A stretch of 6,187 bases of DNA from JBGOUV01 sp041477815 (GCA_041477815.1 JBGOUV010000400.1:1-6187), one strand, 5' to 3'; shown: positions 1 to 6,021, counted from the stretch's first letter. The notes: generated from the letters alone by a model not told the origin. Numbers and translations are program-made.

Positions 1-224
1 ATGTAGACTTTGCGGTCATAGTCGGCAGTGATCGAATTGACCGGAAAGTCCTCGGGTTTCCCGACCCGGAAGGCGGTGGGCGGCTCGAACAGCACCTTGG
101 GATGGACAAAATCGATCAGAACCACGGCGCCTCCGGCCCCGGTGGCCGCCAGCGCTCCCACCCCTGAGATCCACAGAAAACGGCGCCGGTGGGAACCGCT
201 TTGCTCTTTTTCCCGATCGTCCAT
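1..224 (-). CDS. Probable Rieske iron-sulfur protein, N-terminal part (runs off the window)
   Basis: Only the first 74 codons are present; the gene continues past position 1. The N-terminus is hydrophilic, then shows a twin-arginine motif (R13-R14-R15-F16-L17) followed by a Gly/Ala/Val-rich hydrophobic stretch (about residues 18-41) ending near IDFVHPKV. This is the layout of a Tat-exported, membrane-anchored Rieske protein. The next segment (EPPTAFRVGKPEDFPVNS, about residues 47-64) resembles the linker before the 2Fe-2S domain in Rieske subunits of quinol oxidoreductases. The Cys/His cluster ligands lie outside the window, so the identification rests on the N-terminus and on the neighbouring Fe-S flavoprotein gene. 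Such a protein would pass electrons from quinol, through cytochrome b, to a periplasmic acceptor. The start at 224 is supported by AGAGG five bases upstream. The first ~25 codons also lie in a 114-bp direct repeat, whose other copy is broken. Another Tat-anchored redox protein remains possible. Confidence 0.72.
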   Translation of the reverse strand, partial: MDDREKEQSGSHRRRFLWISGVGALAATGAGGAVVLIDFVHPKVLFEPPTAFRVGKPEDFPVNSITADYDRKVY

Positions 225-262
225 AAACGCCTCTGGTCCTAAACCGCCACGGCGGCGGGTTC
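149..262 (-). repeat. Direct repeat, copy A (114 bp)
   Basis: This copy matches 1354-1468 over its whole length, with four substitutions and one missing base (about 95% identity by eye). On the minus strand it holds eight codons identical to the end of the flavoprotein gene, a 14-bp spacer, and the first ~25 codons of the Rieske gene. The Rieske part is intact here, so copy A is the working copy for that gene, while its flavoprotein part is a detached remnant. The repeats bracket the TIGR03437-domain gene, and the repeat unit (start to start) is 1205 bp. Confidence 0.93.
239..262 (-). pseudogene. Detached remnant of the flavoprotein 3' end
   Basis: Read on the minus strand, these 24 bases are identical to the final codons of the flavoprotein gene at 1445-1468 (Pro-Ala-Ala-Val-Ala-Val-stop). 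Here they are not joined to the rest of that gene: immediately upstream (263-278) is unrelated sequence following the stop of the TIGR03437 gene. The remnant is too short to encode anything and is best read as a scar of the duplication that separated the flavoprotein and Rieske genes. Confidence 0.8.
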
Positions 263-278
263 TTTTCCTATGCCGTAT

Positions 279-1340
279 CTACTGCTGAACTGGGATCGTC
301 ACCTCTGGTCCCGCAATCCATGCCGCGCTCACTTGAAGCCTCGCCGGGCCCGGTGTCGTCCCGGAAGAGAGCCGGAAATTTACCTGATAGGTGTTCGTCG
401 TCCCGGGGTAACCGCCCGCATAGAGAACCTCAGCCGCCGTTCCATTCACTATGACTTCGACTGGGGAGCTGACGATCTGCGACGGACCGGCGGTGAAGGG
501 CTTGCCGGGATCCACTCCAGGCCGCGTCGGGCCAAGACCGGTAGCGATCAGCGATAGTATCTCCCCAGACTTGGCCGGCTTCGCCGCCGTCACCAGCGAA
601 AAGTCGTTAGCGTGAACCACCACTGGACCAGTGGGAGCCATCACCACTTCGGGGCGAGACAGGGGGATCAGTTGCAGAGTGAAGTGTCGCCGACCACCTC
701 CATGAATCCGCCGGTTGGCAGGGTCTTCGGTCATCGAGGCAGCCCGAGCATCTGGAAGGAAGTCATTGGCGCTTGAGCCGCCCGCTTGCCCTCGTGCGCC
801 CAGGAATCCTCCAGTCCCGCCAGTGATAATAAATTCGGCGTCCGACATCGCCAAGGGCGCTCCCGGCGGAGGAGAACCACCACCCATTCCGTTCGTCATA
901 ATGGCGCCGATCGGCGTGCCGTCTGGCCTTAAGATCTCAAAATACCGGTGGTGCATACTGGAACGCGCGGCATCGGCTATTACCTGCCCTGCGGCGGGAT
1001 CGCTGGCGCGACGATACTGGATCCGCCGGTCCGTGAACACGCCCTTAGCGGACTTGCCATTCACGGCCACGATGTCGGCTACACCGACGGACTGCTCCCA
1101 GTTTCGGGACCGCACCGGTAGAGTTGTCTTGTTCGGGTCAGTCGCCAACTTCGAGTAGTCGGTGACGTCGTTGAAGTAGTTTACATAGTTTTCGACTTCG
1201 ATGTCCAGGATCGTAGCCGGCGCCGTTTGCGCTAAGGCCAATTGGCAATATGCGACGGCGGATACGGCGGTGAGTGCGAAGATTCGCGATAGAAGATTAC
1301 CCGCCGCTTCTATCCTAGTCGTTCGACGTGCTCTTAGCAT
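279..1340 (-). CDS. Exported protein with a C-terminal TIGR03437 (Soli_cterm-type) domain
   Basis: The 353-residue product has a basic N-terminus and a hydrophobic core (about residues 18-37) with a plausible signal-peptidase site after ALA37, so it is probably exported. Residues ~40-235 contain a stretch like those in other Solibacter secreted proteins (ILDIEVENYVNYFNDV) and a glycine-rich ITGGTGGFLGARGQ segment (171-184). The latter recalls allene-oxide-cyclase/dirigent-like beta barrels; that resemblance is from memory and tentative. Residues ~240-353 match the TIGR03437 pattern well: GEILSLIATGLGPT, PVEVIVNG, AEVLYAGG and YQVNFRL, ending in VTIPVQQ. The domain is of unknown function and common in Solibacter surface or secreted proteins. 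No heme, Fe-S or copper motif is visible, so the protein looks foreign to this redox operon. The start at 1340 has GGAGG four bases upstream. An in-frame upstream ATG at 1430, inside repeat copy B, would give a 383-residue chimera. The gene lies exactly between two direct repeats, which suggests insertion. Confidence 0.82.
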   Translation of the reverse strand: MLRARRTTRIEAAGNLLSRIFALTAVSAVAYCQLALAQTAPATILDIEVENYVNYFNDVTDYSKLATDPNKTTLPVRSRNWEQSVGVADIVAVNGKSAKGVFTDRRIQYRRASDPAAGQVIADAARSSMHHRYFEILRPDGTPIGAIMTNGMGGGSPPPGAPLAMSDAEFIITGGTGGFLGARGQAGGSSANDFLPDARAASMTEDPANRRIHGGGRRHFTLQLIPLSRPEVVMAPTGPVVVHANDFSLVTAAKPAKSGEILSLIATGLGPTRPGVDPGKPFTAGPSQIVSSPVEVIVNGTAAEVLYAGGYPGTTNTYQVNFRLSSGTTPGPARLQVSAAWIAGPEVTIPVQQ

Positions 1341-1344
1341 GCTG

Positions 1345-1349
1345 CCTCC
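1345..1349 (-). promoter_or_regulatory. Ribosome binding site for the TIGR03437-domain gene
   Basis: GGAGG on the minus strand, four bases before the ATG at 1340. It supports this start over the in-frame ATG at 1430. The upstream start also has its own site (AGAGG), inherited from the duplicated Rieske leader, so the choice is not settled. Confidence 0.55.
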
Positions 1350-1353
1350 ATAC

Positions 1354-1430
1354 CCAGCGCTCCCACCCCTGGGATCCCACAGACAACGGCGCCGGTGGGA
1401 ACCGCTTGGCTCTTTTTCCCGATCGTCCAT
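1354..1430 (-). pseudogene. Truncated, frameshifted 5' fragment of the Rieske gene
   Basis: From the ATG at 1430 the first 15 codons repeat the Rieske N-terminus, with Gln8 changed to Pro. Phe16 of the Tat motif is changed to Cys, and after Trp18 a 1-bp insertion shifts the frame, giving Asp-Pro-Arg-Gly-Gly in place of the hydrophobic stretch. Homology ends at 1354. The shifted frame stays open and runs straight into the TIGR03437 gene at 1340. It may therefore be a dead leader fragment, or the N-terminus of a chimeric protein whose export signal is still supplied by the downstream segment. Confidence 0.75.
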
Positions 1431-1468
1431 GAACGCCTCTGGTCCTAAACCGCCACGGCGGCGGGTTC
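1354..1468 (-). repeat. Direct repeat, copy B (115 bp)
   Basis: This is the partner of 149-262. Here the flavoprotein end (1445-1468) is part of the intact gene, while the Rieske start is a cut-off fragment. Relative to copy A it has one extra base (an added G in the minus-strand context TGGGATC) plus four substitutions. All differences fall in the spacer and Rieske portion; the flavoprotein tail is identical. The homology stops at AGCGCTGG on the Rieske side and at GAACCC on the flavoprotein side. Confidence 0.93.
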
Positions 1469-3298
1469 CATCAAAAAGCCTTCCATGGTGATGCAGTCCA
1501 CCGGACAGCGCTGTTCGCACAGACCGCAACGAATACAACGTTCTTCGTTCTTGATCATTACGGCGGCGATTCCACCGCCGCCGGCGCCAACCTGGAGCCG
1601 GAATTCGCTTTCGATCTCGCTCGCCACCTGAGGATCGCCGAACAGCCAGCCGGCCGGCGCCAGCTCCAGGCAGTACTCGGGGCACACGTCCACGCATCCG
1701 CCGCACAGGATGCACTCGCTGCCGGTTTCCTCGGTCCCTTCGAAGATGGTGTTCACCCAGCACTGCAGGCAGCGGTTTCCCTCGCACCTCGCCTGCCGCA
1801 TGTTGTAGCCCAGCTCGATTTCGGCGACACCAATGCGCCGGTCGATGGGAAGCGTGGGGACCGGGACACGGGGACAGGACTCGTAGGCGAGGTCTCGCTG
1901 CCAGGCCCGCGGCGGGAATATGGCGATCTTCACCGATCGTGAATCGACCCGGCGGGAACCCGTGACGAGCTCATGAATGGAGGCGGCGGCGCGGCAGCCG
2001 TCAGCCACGGCCTGGATCACATTTCGCGGGCCGAAGGCCACGTCCCCGCCGGCAAAGACCCGGGGATCGGAAGTGGCCAGTGTGTTGGGATCGACTGCAA
2101 TCGTGCCCCGCGGGGTCACAGTAAGACCATCCTCCGGCTCGATGAAGGAGAGGTCGGAGGTCTGGCCGATGGCGAGAATCACGGTTTCGGCGGGTATGAT
2201 TTTCTCCGTGTTGGGGTAAAACTCGGGGTTGAAGCGGCCCAGCGCGTCGAAAACAGATTTGACGTCAATGGTTTCGAGCCCCGTAACGCGCCCGGTTTCT
2301 CCCAGGATCCGCTTGGGGCCGAGGGAGTTGTGGATCACGATGCCTTCCTGCTCGGCCTCGTGGACCTCGTCCACGAAGGCGGGCATCTGCTGCCGCGATT
2401 CCAGACACACCAGAGAGACGTCGCGCGCCCCCAGCCGCAGGGCGGAGCGGGCCACGTCGAAGGCGGCATGCAGGTAGCGATCCGGCTCTTCGTACTCCTC
2501 GCCGTTAAACCGCAGCACCGAGCGGGCCACGTCCACCGCTACGTTGCCTCCTCCCACCACCAGAACCTTACGGCCCAAATCGACCCGGTAGTTCAGGTTG
2601 GCGTTCAGCAGGAAATCCACACCGTGAAGAACGCCGTCCAGATCGGCTCCCTCGAGGCGCAGTTCTCTGTTGCGATGGGCGCCGATAGCGAGGAAAACGG
2701 CGGCGTAATCCTGCTCCCACAGATCCCGCAGCCAGAAATCCCTGCCCAGTCTGGTGTTCAACTTCAGCTCGACCCCCAGGCTGACCACGGCGTCCACCTG
2801 GGCCTGGATGACGTAGCGCGGCAGCCGATACTCGGGAATGCCCAGCGCGAGCATGCCTCCGGCCACGGGGGCGGCCTCGAAGATGGTGACGCGGTAGCCC
2901 AGCTTGGCGAGGTCTGTGGCGGCCGCCAGGCCGGCCGGACCGGCGCCCATTACCGCCACCTTGGGACCGGTGAGTTTTTTGGGCGCCCGCATGCGCGAGA
3001 CGATACGCTGGCGTCCCAGCTTGCTATAGGGACCGAACTGCTCGGCCACAAATCGCTTGAGGGCGCGGATGGCCACCGGCTGATCGAGCTTGCCGCGCCG
3101 GCACGCTGCCTCACAAGGCGCGGCGCAGACGTGACCGCAAATCGCGGCGAGGGGATTGGGTTCCTCCGCCAGCGCATAGGCTTCCTCGAAGCGGCCCTCG
3201 GCAATCAACGCACAGTAGCGCCCCGCCTGGGTTCTGACCGGGCAGGCCTGGAAGCAGGGAACGTTTTGTTCGAGCCACTCGAGGTTCACCAGCTTCAT
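1445..3298 (-). CDS. GltD-type FAD/NAD(P)H oxidoreductase with N- and C-terminal Fe-S domains
   Basis: This 617-residue flavoprotein is related to the small subunit of glutamate synthase and dihydropyrimidine dehydrogenase and is probably cytoplasmic (no signal or membrane segment). Residues 1-110 form the Fer4_20-type domain with C15/C19 and C54/C58/C62/C66. The FAD-binding motif GAGPAGLAAA is at 118-127, the family signature GIPEYRLPR at 153-161, the NAD(P)H-binding motif VVGGGNVAVDVARS at 247-260, and the FAD-closing AGGDVAFGPRNVIQAVADG at 416-434. The C-terminal extension has a CEGNRCLQC segment (505-513) and two classic 4Fe-4S motifs, C529/C532/C535/C539-Pro and C588/C591/C594/C598-Pro, as in a 2[4Fe-4S] ferredoxin. 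The expected role is electron exchange between NAD(P)H and a ferredoxin-like or membrane partner. No glutamate synthase large subunit is nearby, so a respiratory role with the Rieske protein is more likely than glutamate synthesis. The start at 3298 is chosen for its GGAG six bases upstream and for the fit of the domain; an in-frame ATG exists at 3310. Confidence 0.9.
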   Translation of the reverse strand: MKLVNLEWLEQNVPCFQACPVRTQAGRYCALIAEGRFEEAYALAEEPNPLAAICGHVCAAPCEAACRRGKLDQPVAIRALKRFVAEQFGPYSKLGRQRIVSRMRAPKKLTGPKVAVMGAGPAGLAAATDLAKLGYRVTIFEAAPVAGGMLALGIPEYRLPRYVIQAQVDAVVSLGVELKLNTRLGRDFWLRDLWEQDYAAVFLAIGAHRNRELRLEGADLDGVLHGVDFLLNANLNYRVDLGRKVLVVGGGNVAVDVARSVLRFNGEEYEEPDRYLHAAFDVARSALRLGARDVSLVCLESRQQMPAFVDEVHEAEQEGIVIHNSLGPKRILGETGRVTGLETIDVKSVFDALGRFNPEFYPNTEKIIPAETVILAIGQTSDLSFIEPEDGLTVTPRGTIAVDPNTLATSDPRVFAGGDVAFGPRNVIQAVADGCRAAASIHELVTGSRRVDSRSVKIAIFPPRAWQRDLAYESCPRVPVPTLPIDRRIGVAEIELGYNMRQARCEGNRCLQCWVNTIFEGTEETGSECILCGGCVDVCPEYCLELAPAGWLFGDPQVASEIESEFRLQVGAGGGGIAAVMIKNEERCIRCGLCEQRCPVDCITMEGFLMEPAAVAV

Positions 3299-3304
3299 GG
3301 ACCG

Positions 3305-3308
3305 CTCC
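3305..3308 (-). promoter_or_regulatory. Ribosome binding site deciding the flavoprotein start
   Basis: GGAG on the minus strand lies six bases before the ATG at 3298. The competing in-frame ATG at 3310 has only a CCCC-containing stretch upstream, so the downstream start is preferred. The site is just after the cupredoxin stop (3322-3324), consistent with translation within one transcript. Confidence 0.6.
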
Positions 3309-3321
3309 ATTGCGGGGCCAT

Positions 3322-3915
3322 CTACTGCGACGCCACGTTGCTGGTCACATCCCCGCTGGCCGGCACGGTGACCTCGAGGGGCGCAAACTTCGCCTTTTCG
3401 TGCCAGACCTTTAGGGTGTACTTGCCCGGCGGCGCGTTGGCGATGGTATAACTGCCGTCCGGTCCGGTTTTCGCGAAGTAGGGATTCGGCAAAACGATTA
3501 CCCAGGCCTCCATTTCCGGATGGACGTTGCACAGCAGCCTGACTTCTCCCGCCTTATCGAAAGTGTATGGCTTGGTTTGTCCTTTGGGCCAGCTACCCAA
3601 ATTGAACTTGTTCCCGGCCTTGGAAGGCGTGAATACATTGTGTAACACCGGATCGCTGTTGAGAAATTTCGCGGTAGTGCCGATCTGCACCGCCAAAACA
3701 TGAGGAATAAACGTCATCTTCAATTGGTCGATCTCGACAGGCTGCTTGGGGGGGGCGAATTGTCCCGGAACGTTTTCCAGATAGACCACGGCGTCGGCGT
3801 TGTTCTTCATCCCCTTGCACTGCACCTTGCCCTTGATCGACCCGGCTAACGCTGTTTCAGCAAGCGCCCCGATGGCCAGCAGTAAAGCAAAAAAGCCGAT
3901 CGAATTCCGTTTCAT
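3322..3915 (-). CDS. Exported cupredoxin fused to a carboxypeptidase-regulatory-like domain
   Basis: The 197-residue product begins with a clear Sec signal peptide (hydrophobic core ~8-19, likely cleavage after ALA24). Residues ~25-142 form a plastocyanin-like fold: FIPHVLAVQIGTTAKFLNSD (69-88) leads to the copper-ligand His92 in LHNVF, and the C-terminal ligand loop CNVHPEM supplies Cys129, His132 and Met135. The type 1 copper set His-Cys-His-Met is therefore complete. Residues ~145-190 (GPDGSYTIANAPPGKYTLKV) match the carboxypeptidase-regulatory-like/transthyretin-type beta sandwich often appended to secreted proteins. The protein should act as a soluble electron carrier outside the cytoplasmic membrane, and its place directly after the decaheme cytochrome suggests the two exchange electrons. 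The start at 3915 follows an ideal AGGAGG with six-base spacing that overlaps the cytochrome stop codon, so the two genes are probably translationally coupled. The partner assignment is inference. Confidence 0.88.
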   Translation of the reverse strand: MKRNSIGFFALLLAIGALAETALAGSIKGKVQCKGMKNNADAVVYLENVPGQFAPPKQPVEIDQLKMTFIPHVLAVQIGTTAKFLNSDPVLHNVFTPSKAGNKFNLGSWPKGQTKPYTFDKAGEVRLLCNVHPEMEAWVIVLPNPYFAKTGPDGSYTIANAPPGKYTLKVWHEKAKFAPLEVTVPASGDVTSNVASQ

Positions 3916-3921
3916 CGTATT

Positions 3922-3927
3922 CCTCCT
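3922..3927 (-). promoter_or_regulatory. Ribosome binding site of the cupredoxin gene, overlapping the cytochrome stop
   Basis: AGGAGG on the minus strand, six bases from the ATG at 3915. Its first two bases are the last two of the TAG stop (3926-3928) of the decaheme cytochrome gene. Ribosomes finishing the cytochrome would terminate on this site, which argues for coupled expression. It also fixes the cupredoxin start, ruling out the ATG at 3936. Confidence 0.85.
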
Positions 3928-5941
3928 AGCGGGCATGGACCTTGGTCACAGCAAACTCCGCACCTTCCTCGTGGCAGGTAGCGCACGCCTCGCCGAACGG
4001 CGCGATATTGACGAAGGCATGCGCGGCCGCGGACACGCCGTCGTGGCAGGCCAGACAGGCCGTGGCGGTGGGCGGGGTGGGGCTGAAAAATCCGCGCGGC
4101 GTGATGGTAGCCAGCAGGCCCTTGGGCAAAGGCAACTGGTAGCTGGTTCCCTCGTGGCACTTGGCGCAGTTGCGGCGATCGCCCGGGAAGCGGATTTTGT
4201 TGAAGCCCTCCGGCTCTCCGTCGTCATAAAACGTGAAATCGTTTTCCAGATCGTGGCCGGTGTGAAGCTTGTGGATCATGTTCTTGAAGTCCAGGGTTTC
4301 CGCTGGCATCTTGGCCGCAGGCCGTCCTCCCTCATCGGTGTTATTGGGCCGGTGACAAACCGGGCAGTATTCCAGGTTGTTGCGGGCCAGGTCGTGCGCC
4401 GCGAGTTTCTCGTGGCAAACATTGCACTTGGTCACCGAGACGATCGTGCGCCGCTTGACCGCATTTCTGTCGGTCACCCCGAAATAAAGGACCTTGTTAG
4501 CGCCCGCATCCCGAGCGGTGACGCTGGAGTTATCCACCTTGGTCAGCGTCACGTCCCGGTAACCTTCCGCCCCCACTAAAAATGTTCCCTGGGCATTGGC
4601 GGGGACGGAGGCAGTGAATTTGTAGGTGTACGCGCTGGGGCCAGCGACGGCTTGCCTGGCGTCCTCCTGGGAGTGGAACGTGAAATCGCTGGTGGGGCCA
4701 GCGAGTGTCAACCGGAAGCGATCCAGTTTCGATATGTCGATGATGGCGCCCTTGTTGTCGGTGACCCGGAAACTTACCGTTGGGCGGCTGCCTGCGGAGG
4801 TCCCGTCCACCGAGAGAATGTCGAAATTCAGACCGCCCAGCGTAGTGCTTCGCTCGGGAATGACGTGAGCGCCCTTGACGGAAATATCGAACGCTCTACC
4901 AGTATCCGGAGCGTGGCAGAGGGAGCAGTTGGCATCCGAGGTCTGAACCCCTCCCAGGCCGTGGTGGTCTCCGCTGGCGAAATTTACGTCGTCGTGACAG
5001 GCCCCGCAGGCAGCCCGGGAGGGTTGGCTCAGGTAGTTGAGGCTCTGCGTTCCCTTCTGATGGCAGGTCTCGCAAAGACGGATGTCCCGCGGAAACTCGA
5101 CGTCTGAAAATTCCCCGTCCTCGACCTGGTAGGTTCCGCCGGCCTGTACACTCGGCAGATCGGCGCCCCGGTGAATCTTGTGGATCATGACCTTGAAGTC
5201 AATGGTGTTGCCGGTGACGGCGTCGGTCGACTGCGGGCTGTGGCACAGAACACAGAGCCGGACCTCTCGCCGCGCCCCGCCCCCATGAGCCTGTAGAGGA
5301 TCATGACACGCGTTGCAGTTCTCGGTTCGGACGATATCCCGCCCGACCACGGGCGCCCCCGATGGCACCCAATCGAAAACGGCGTTCGCAACATTGATGT
5401 CAAGACCAAAATTCCTCAGATCTCGAGTGGCGTAGATACCCACCGTGTGGGTGACATTAGGGTCGAAATCGCTGGTCGCTATCTTCGTGTTGAAGGTGTA
5501 GGTATAAACACCGTCGGCGCCGGCGGTATAGGCGCCGTTCAGGTCGACGTTCCCCTGGAGGTACGTCCTGCCGGTGGTCGGGTTGGGCTGCAGTCGCGTG
5601 GTGTAGGCAGTGTACTGCCGCTCCCCTTGCTTGATACGGGCGAGGATAAAATTCAGGGTCACGACACCGGGGGTATTTAGGCCGTCCTTATCCAGCGCCA
5701 CTCCCCTGTCATCGGTGATGCGGAACGTGGCCCTGGCGGTATCGCCCGCGATCTCCACTTTTTGAATGTCGACTTTCAGGCCCGGCCGAATGAAGGCCAG
5801 GTCCTTGCTCTCCAGATAGAACTCCTTCCGGTCGGAAGAGTACACCTGGTTGTCTGCCCGGTCGGCGGCCATCGGGAGGATCAGACCGACGGCCAGCATG
5901 GTAAGAAGAGCGAATTTGTATTTGCCCGACAAGACTCTCAT
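3926..5941 (-). CDS. OmcA/MtrC-family decaheme c-type cytochrome
   Basis: The 671-residue protein starts with an N-terminal signal segment (hydrophobic ~10-25) and contains exactly ten CXXCH heme sites, starting at C209, C230, C290, C312, C339, C506, C526, C592, C629 and C653. They form two groups of five separated by a heme-free beta-rich region (~345-500), and a similar heme-free domain (~35-200) precedes the first group. This beta/pentaheme/beta/pentaheme order is that of the MtrC/OmcA outer-surface cytochromes used in metal and extracellular electron transfer. The two halves share an internal repeat: DFKVMIHKIHRGADL (249-263) and DFKNMIHKLHTGHDL (552-566), whose histidines probably ligate hemes. 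I see no lipobox cysteine after the signal, unlike Shewanella MtrC/OmcA, so it may be periplasmic, secreted or anchored in another way. No MtrA- or MtrB-like gene lies in the window. The start at 5941 is preferred over the in-frame ATG at 6070 because it gives the signal sequence and a perfect Shine-Dalgarno. Confidence 0.95.
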   Translation of the reverse strand: MRVLSGKYKFALLTMLAVGLILPMAADRADNQVYSSDRKEFYLESKDLAFIRPGLKVDIQKVEIAGDTARATFRITDDRGVALDKDGLNTPGVVTLNFILARIKQGERQYTAYTTRLQPNPTTGRTYLQGNVDLNGAYTAGADGVYTYTFNTKIATSDFDPNVTHTVGIYATRDLRNFGLDINVANAVFDWVPSGAPVVGRDIVRTENCNACHDPLQAHGGGARREVRLCVLCHSPQSTDAVTGNTIDFKVMIHKIHRGADLPSVQAGGTYQVEDGEFSDVEFPRDIRLCETCHQKGTQSLNYLSQPSRAACGACHDDVNFASGDHHGLGGVQTSDANCSLCHAPDTGRAFDISVKGAHVIPERSTTLGGLNFDILSVDGTSAGSRPTVSFRVTDNKGAIIDISKLDRFRLTLAGPTSDFTFHSQEDARQAVAGPSAYTYKFTASVPANAQGTFLVGAEGYRDVTLTKVDNSSVTARDAGANKVLYFGVTDRNAVKRRTIVSVTKCNVCHEKLAAHDLARNNLEYCPVCHRPNNTDEGGRPAAKMPAETLDFKNMIHKLHTGHDLENDFTFYDDGEPEGFNKIRFPGDRRNCAKCHEGTSYQLPLPKGLLATITPRGFFSPTPPTATACLACHDGVSAAAHAFVNIAPFGEACATCHEEGAEFAVTKVHAR

Positions 5942-5945
5942 ATTT

Positions 5946-5953
5946 CTCCTCCT
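5946..5953 (-). promoter_or_regulatory. Strong ribosome binding site of the decaheme cytochrome gene
   Basis: AGGAGGAG on the minus strand, four bases (AAAT) before the ATG at 5941, or six from the core AGGAGG. It identifies 5941 as the start even though the frame stays open up to the window edge. Confidence 0.88.
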
Positions 5954-5974
5954 GCTCCTGCGTGCACCACAGCC

Positions 5975-5995
5975 GCCGGCGCGGTTACCGCCGGC
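5975..5995 (-). other. Leader hairpin: perfect 7-bp GC inverted repeat with 7-base loop
   Basis: On the minus strand GCCGGCG-GTAACCG-CGCCGGC can fold into a 7-bp GC-only stem, ending 33 bases before the cytochrome start. It has no following T run, so it is not an intrinsic terminator. It would sit at the very 5' end of a transcript from the candidate sigma-54 promoter and could stabilise it. Chance formation in GC-rich DNA is quite possible. Confidence 0.35.
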
Positions 5996-6005
5996 GCTTG
6001 GCCAG

Positions 6006-6021
6006 TGCAGATTTGATGCCA
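6006..6021 (-). promoter_or_regulatory. Candidate sigma-54 (RpoN) promoter for the cytochrome operon
   Basis: The minus-strand sequence TGGCATCAAATCTGCA matches the -24/-12 consensus TGGCAC-N5-TTGCA at 9 of 11 fixed positions. It keeps the essential GG and GC dinucleotides exactly 10 bases apart. It lies in the intergenic region and points toward the cytochrome, with a predicted transcription start near 5995 and a leader of about 54 bases. I saw no convincing -35/-10 housekeeping promoter. Such a match can occur by chance, but the placement is right. Confidence 0.45.

Noticed and set aside
263..1353. Inserted segment as an insertion sequence
   Set aside because: No transposase-like protein is encoded, no terminal inverted repeats are visible at the two junctions, and the flanking repeats are far longer than normal target duplications.
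1341..1787. 5' extension of the TIGR03437 frame back to 1787
   Set aside because: From 1445 to 1787 it overlaps the ferredoxin domain of the flavoprotein in another frame, and its arginine-rich translation looks non-coding. Only the extension to 1430 is kept as an option.
1973..3451. Long plus-strand reading frame (492 codons) opposite the flavoprotein gene
   Set aside because: It is the antisense shadow of a GC-rich gene with clear FAD, NAD(P)H and ferredoxin motifs; its own translation is rich in Gly, His and Gln, with no recognisable domain.
3800..4579. Plus-strand reading frame (259 codons) across the cytochrome 3' half
   Set aside because: It lies antisense to five heme-binding motifs and the cupredoxin start and has no ribosome site or domain signal.
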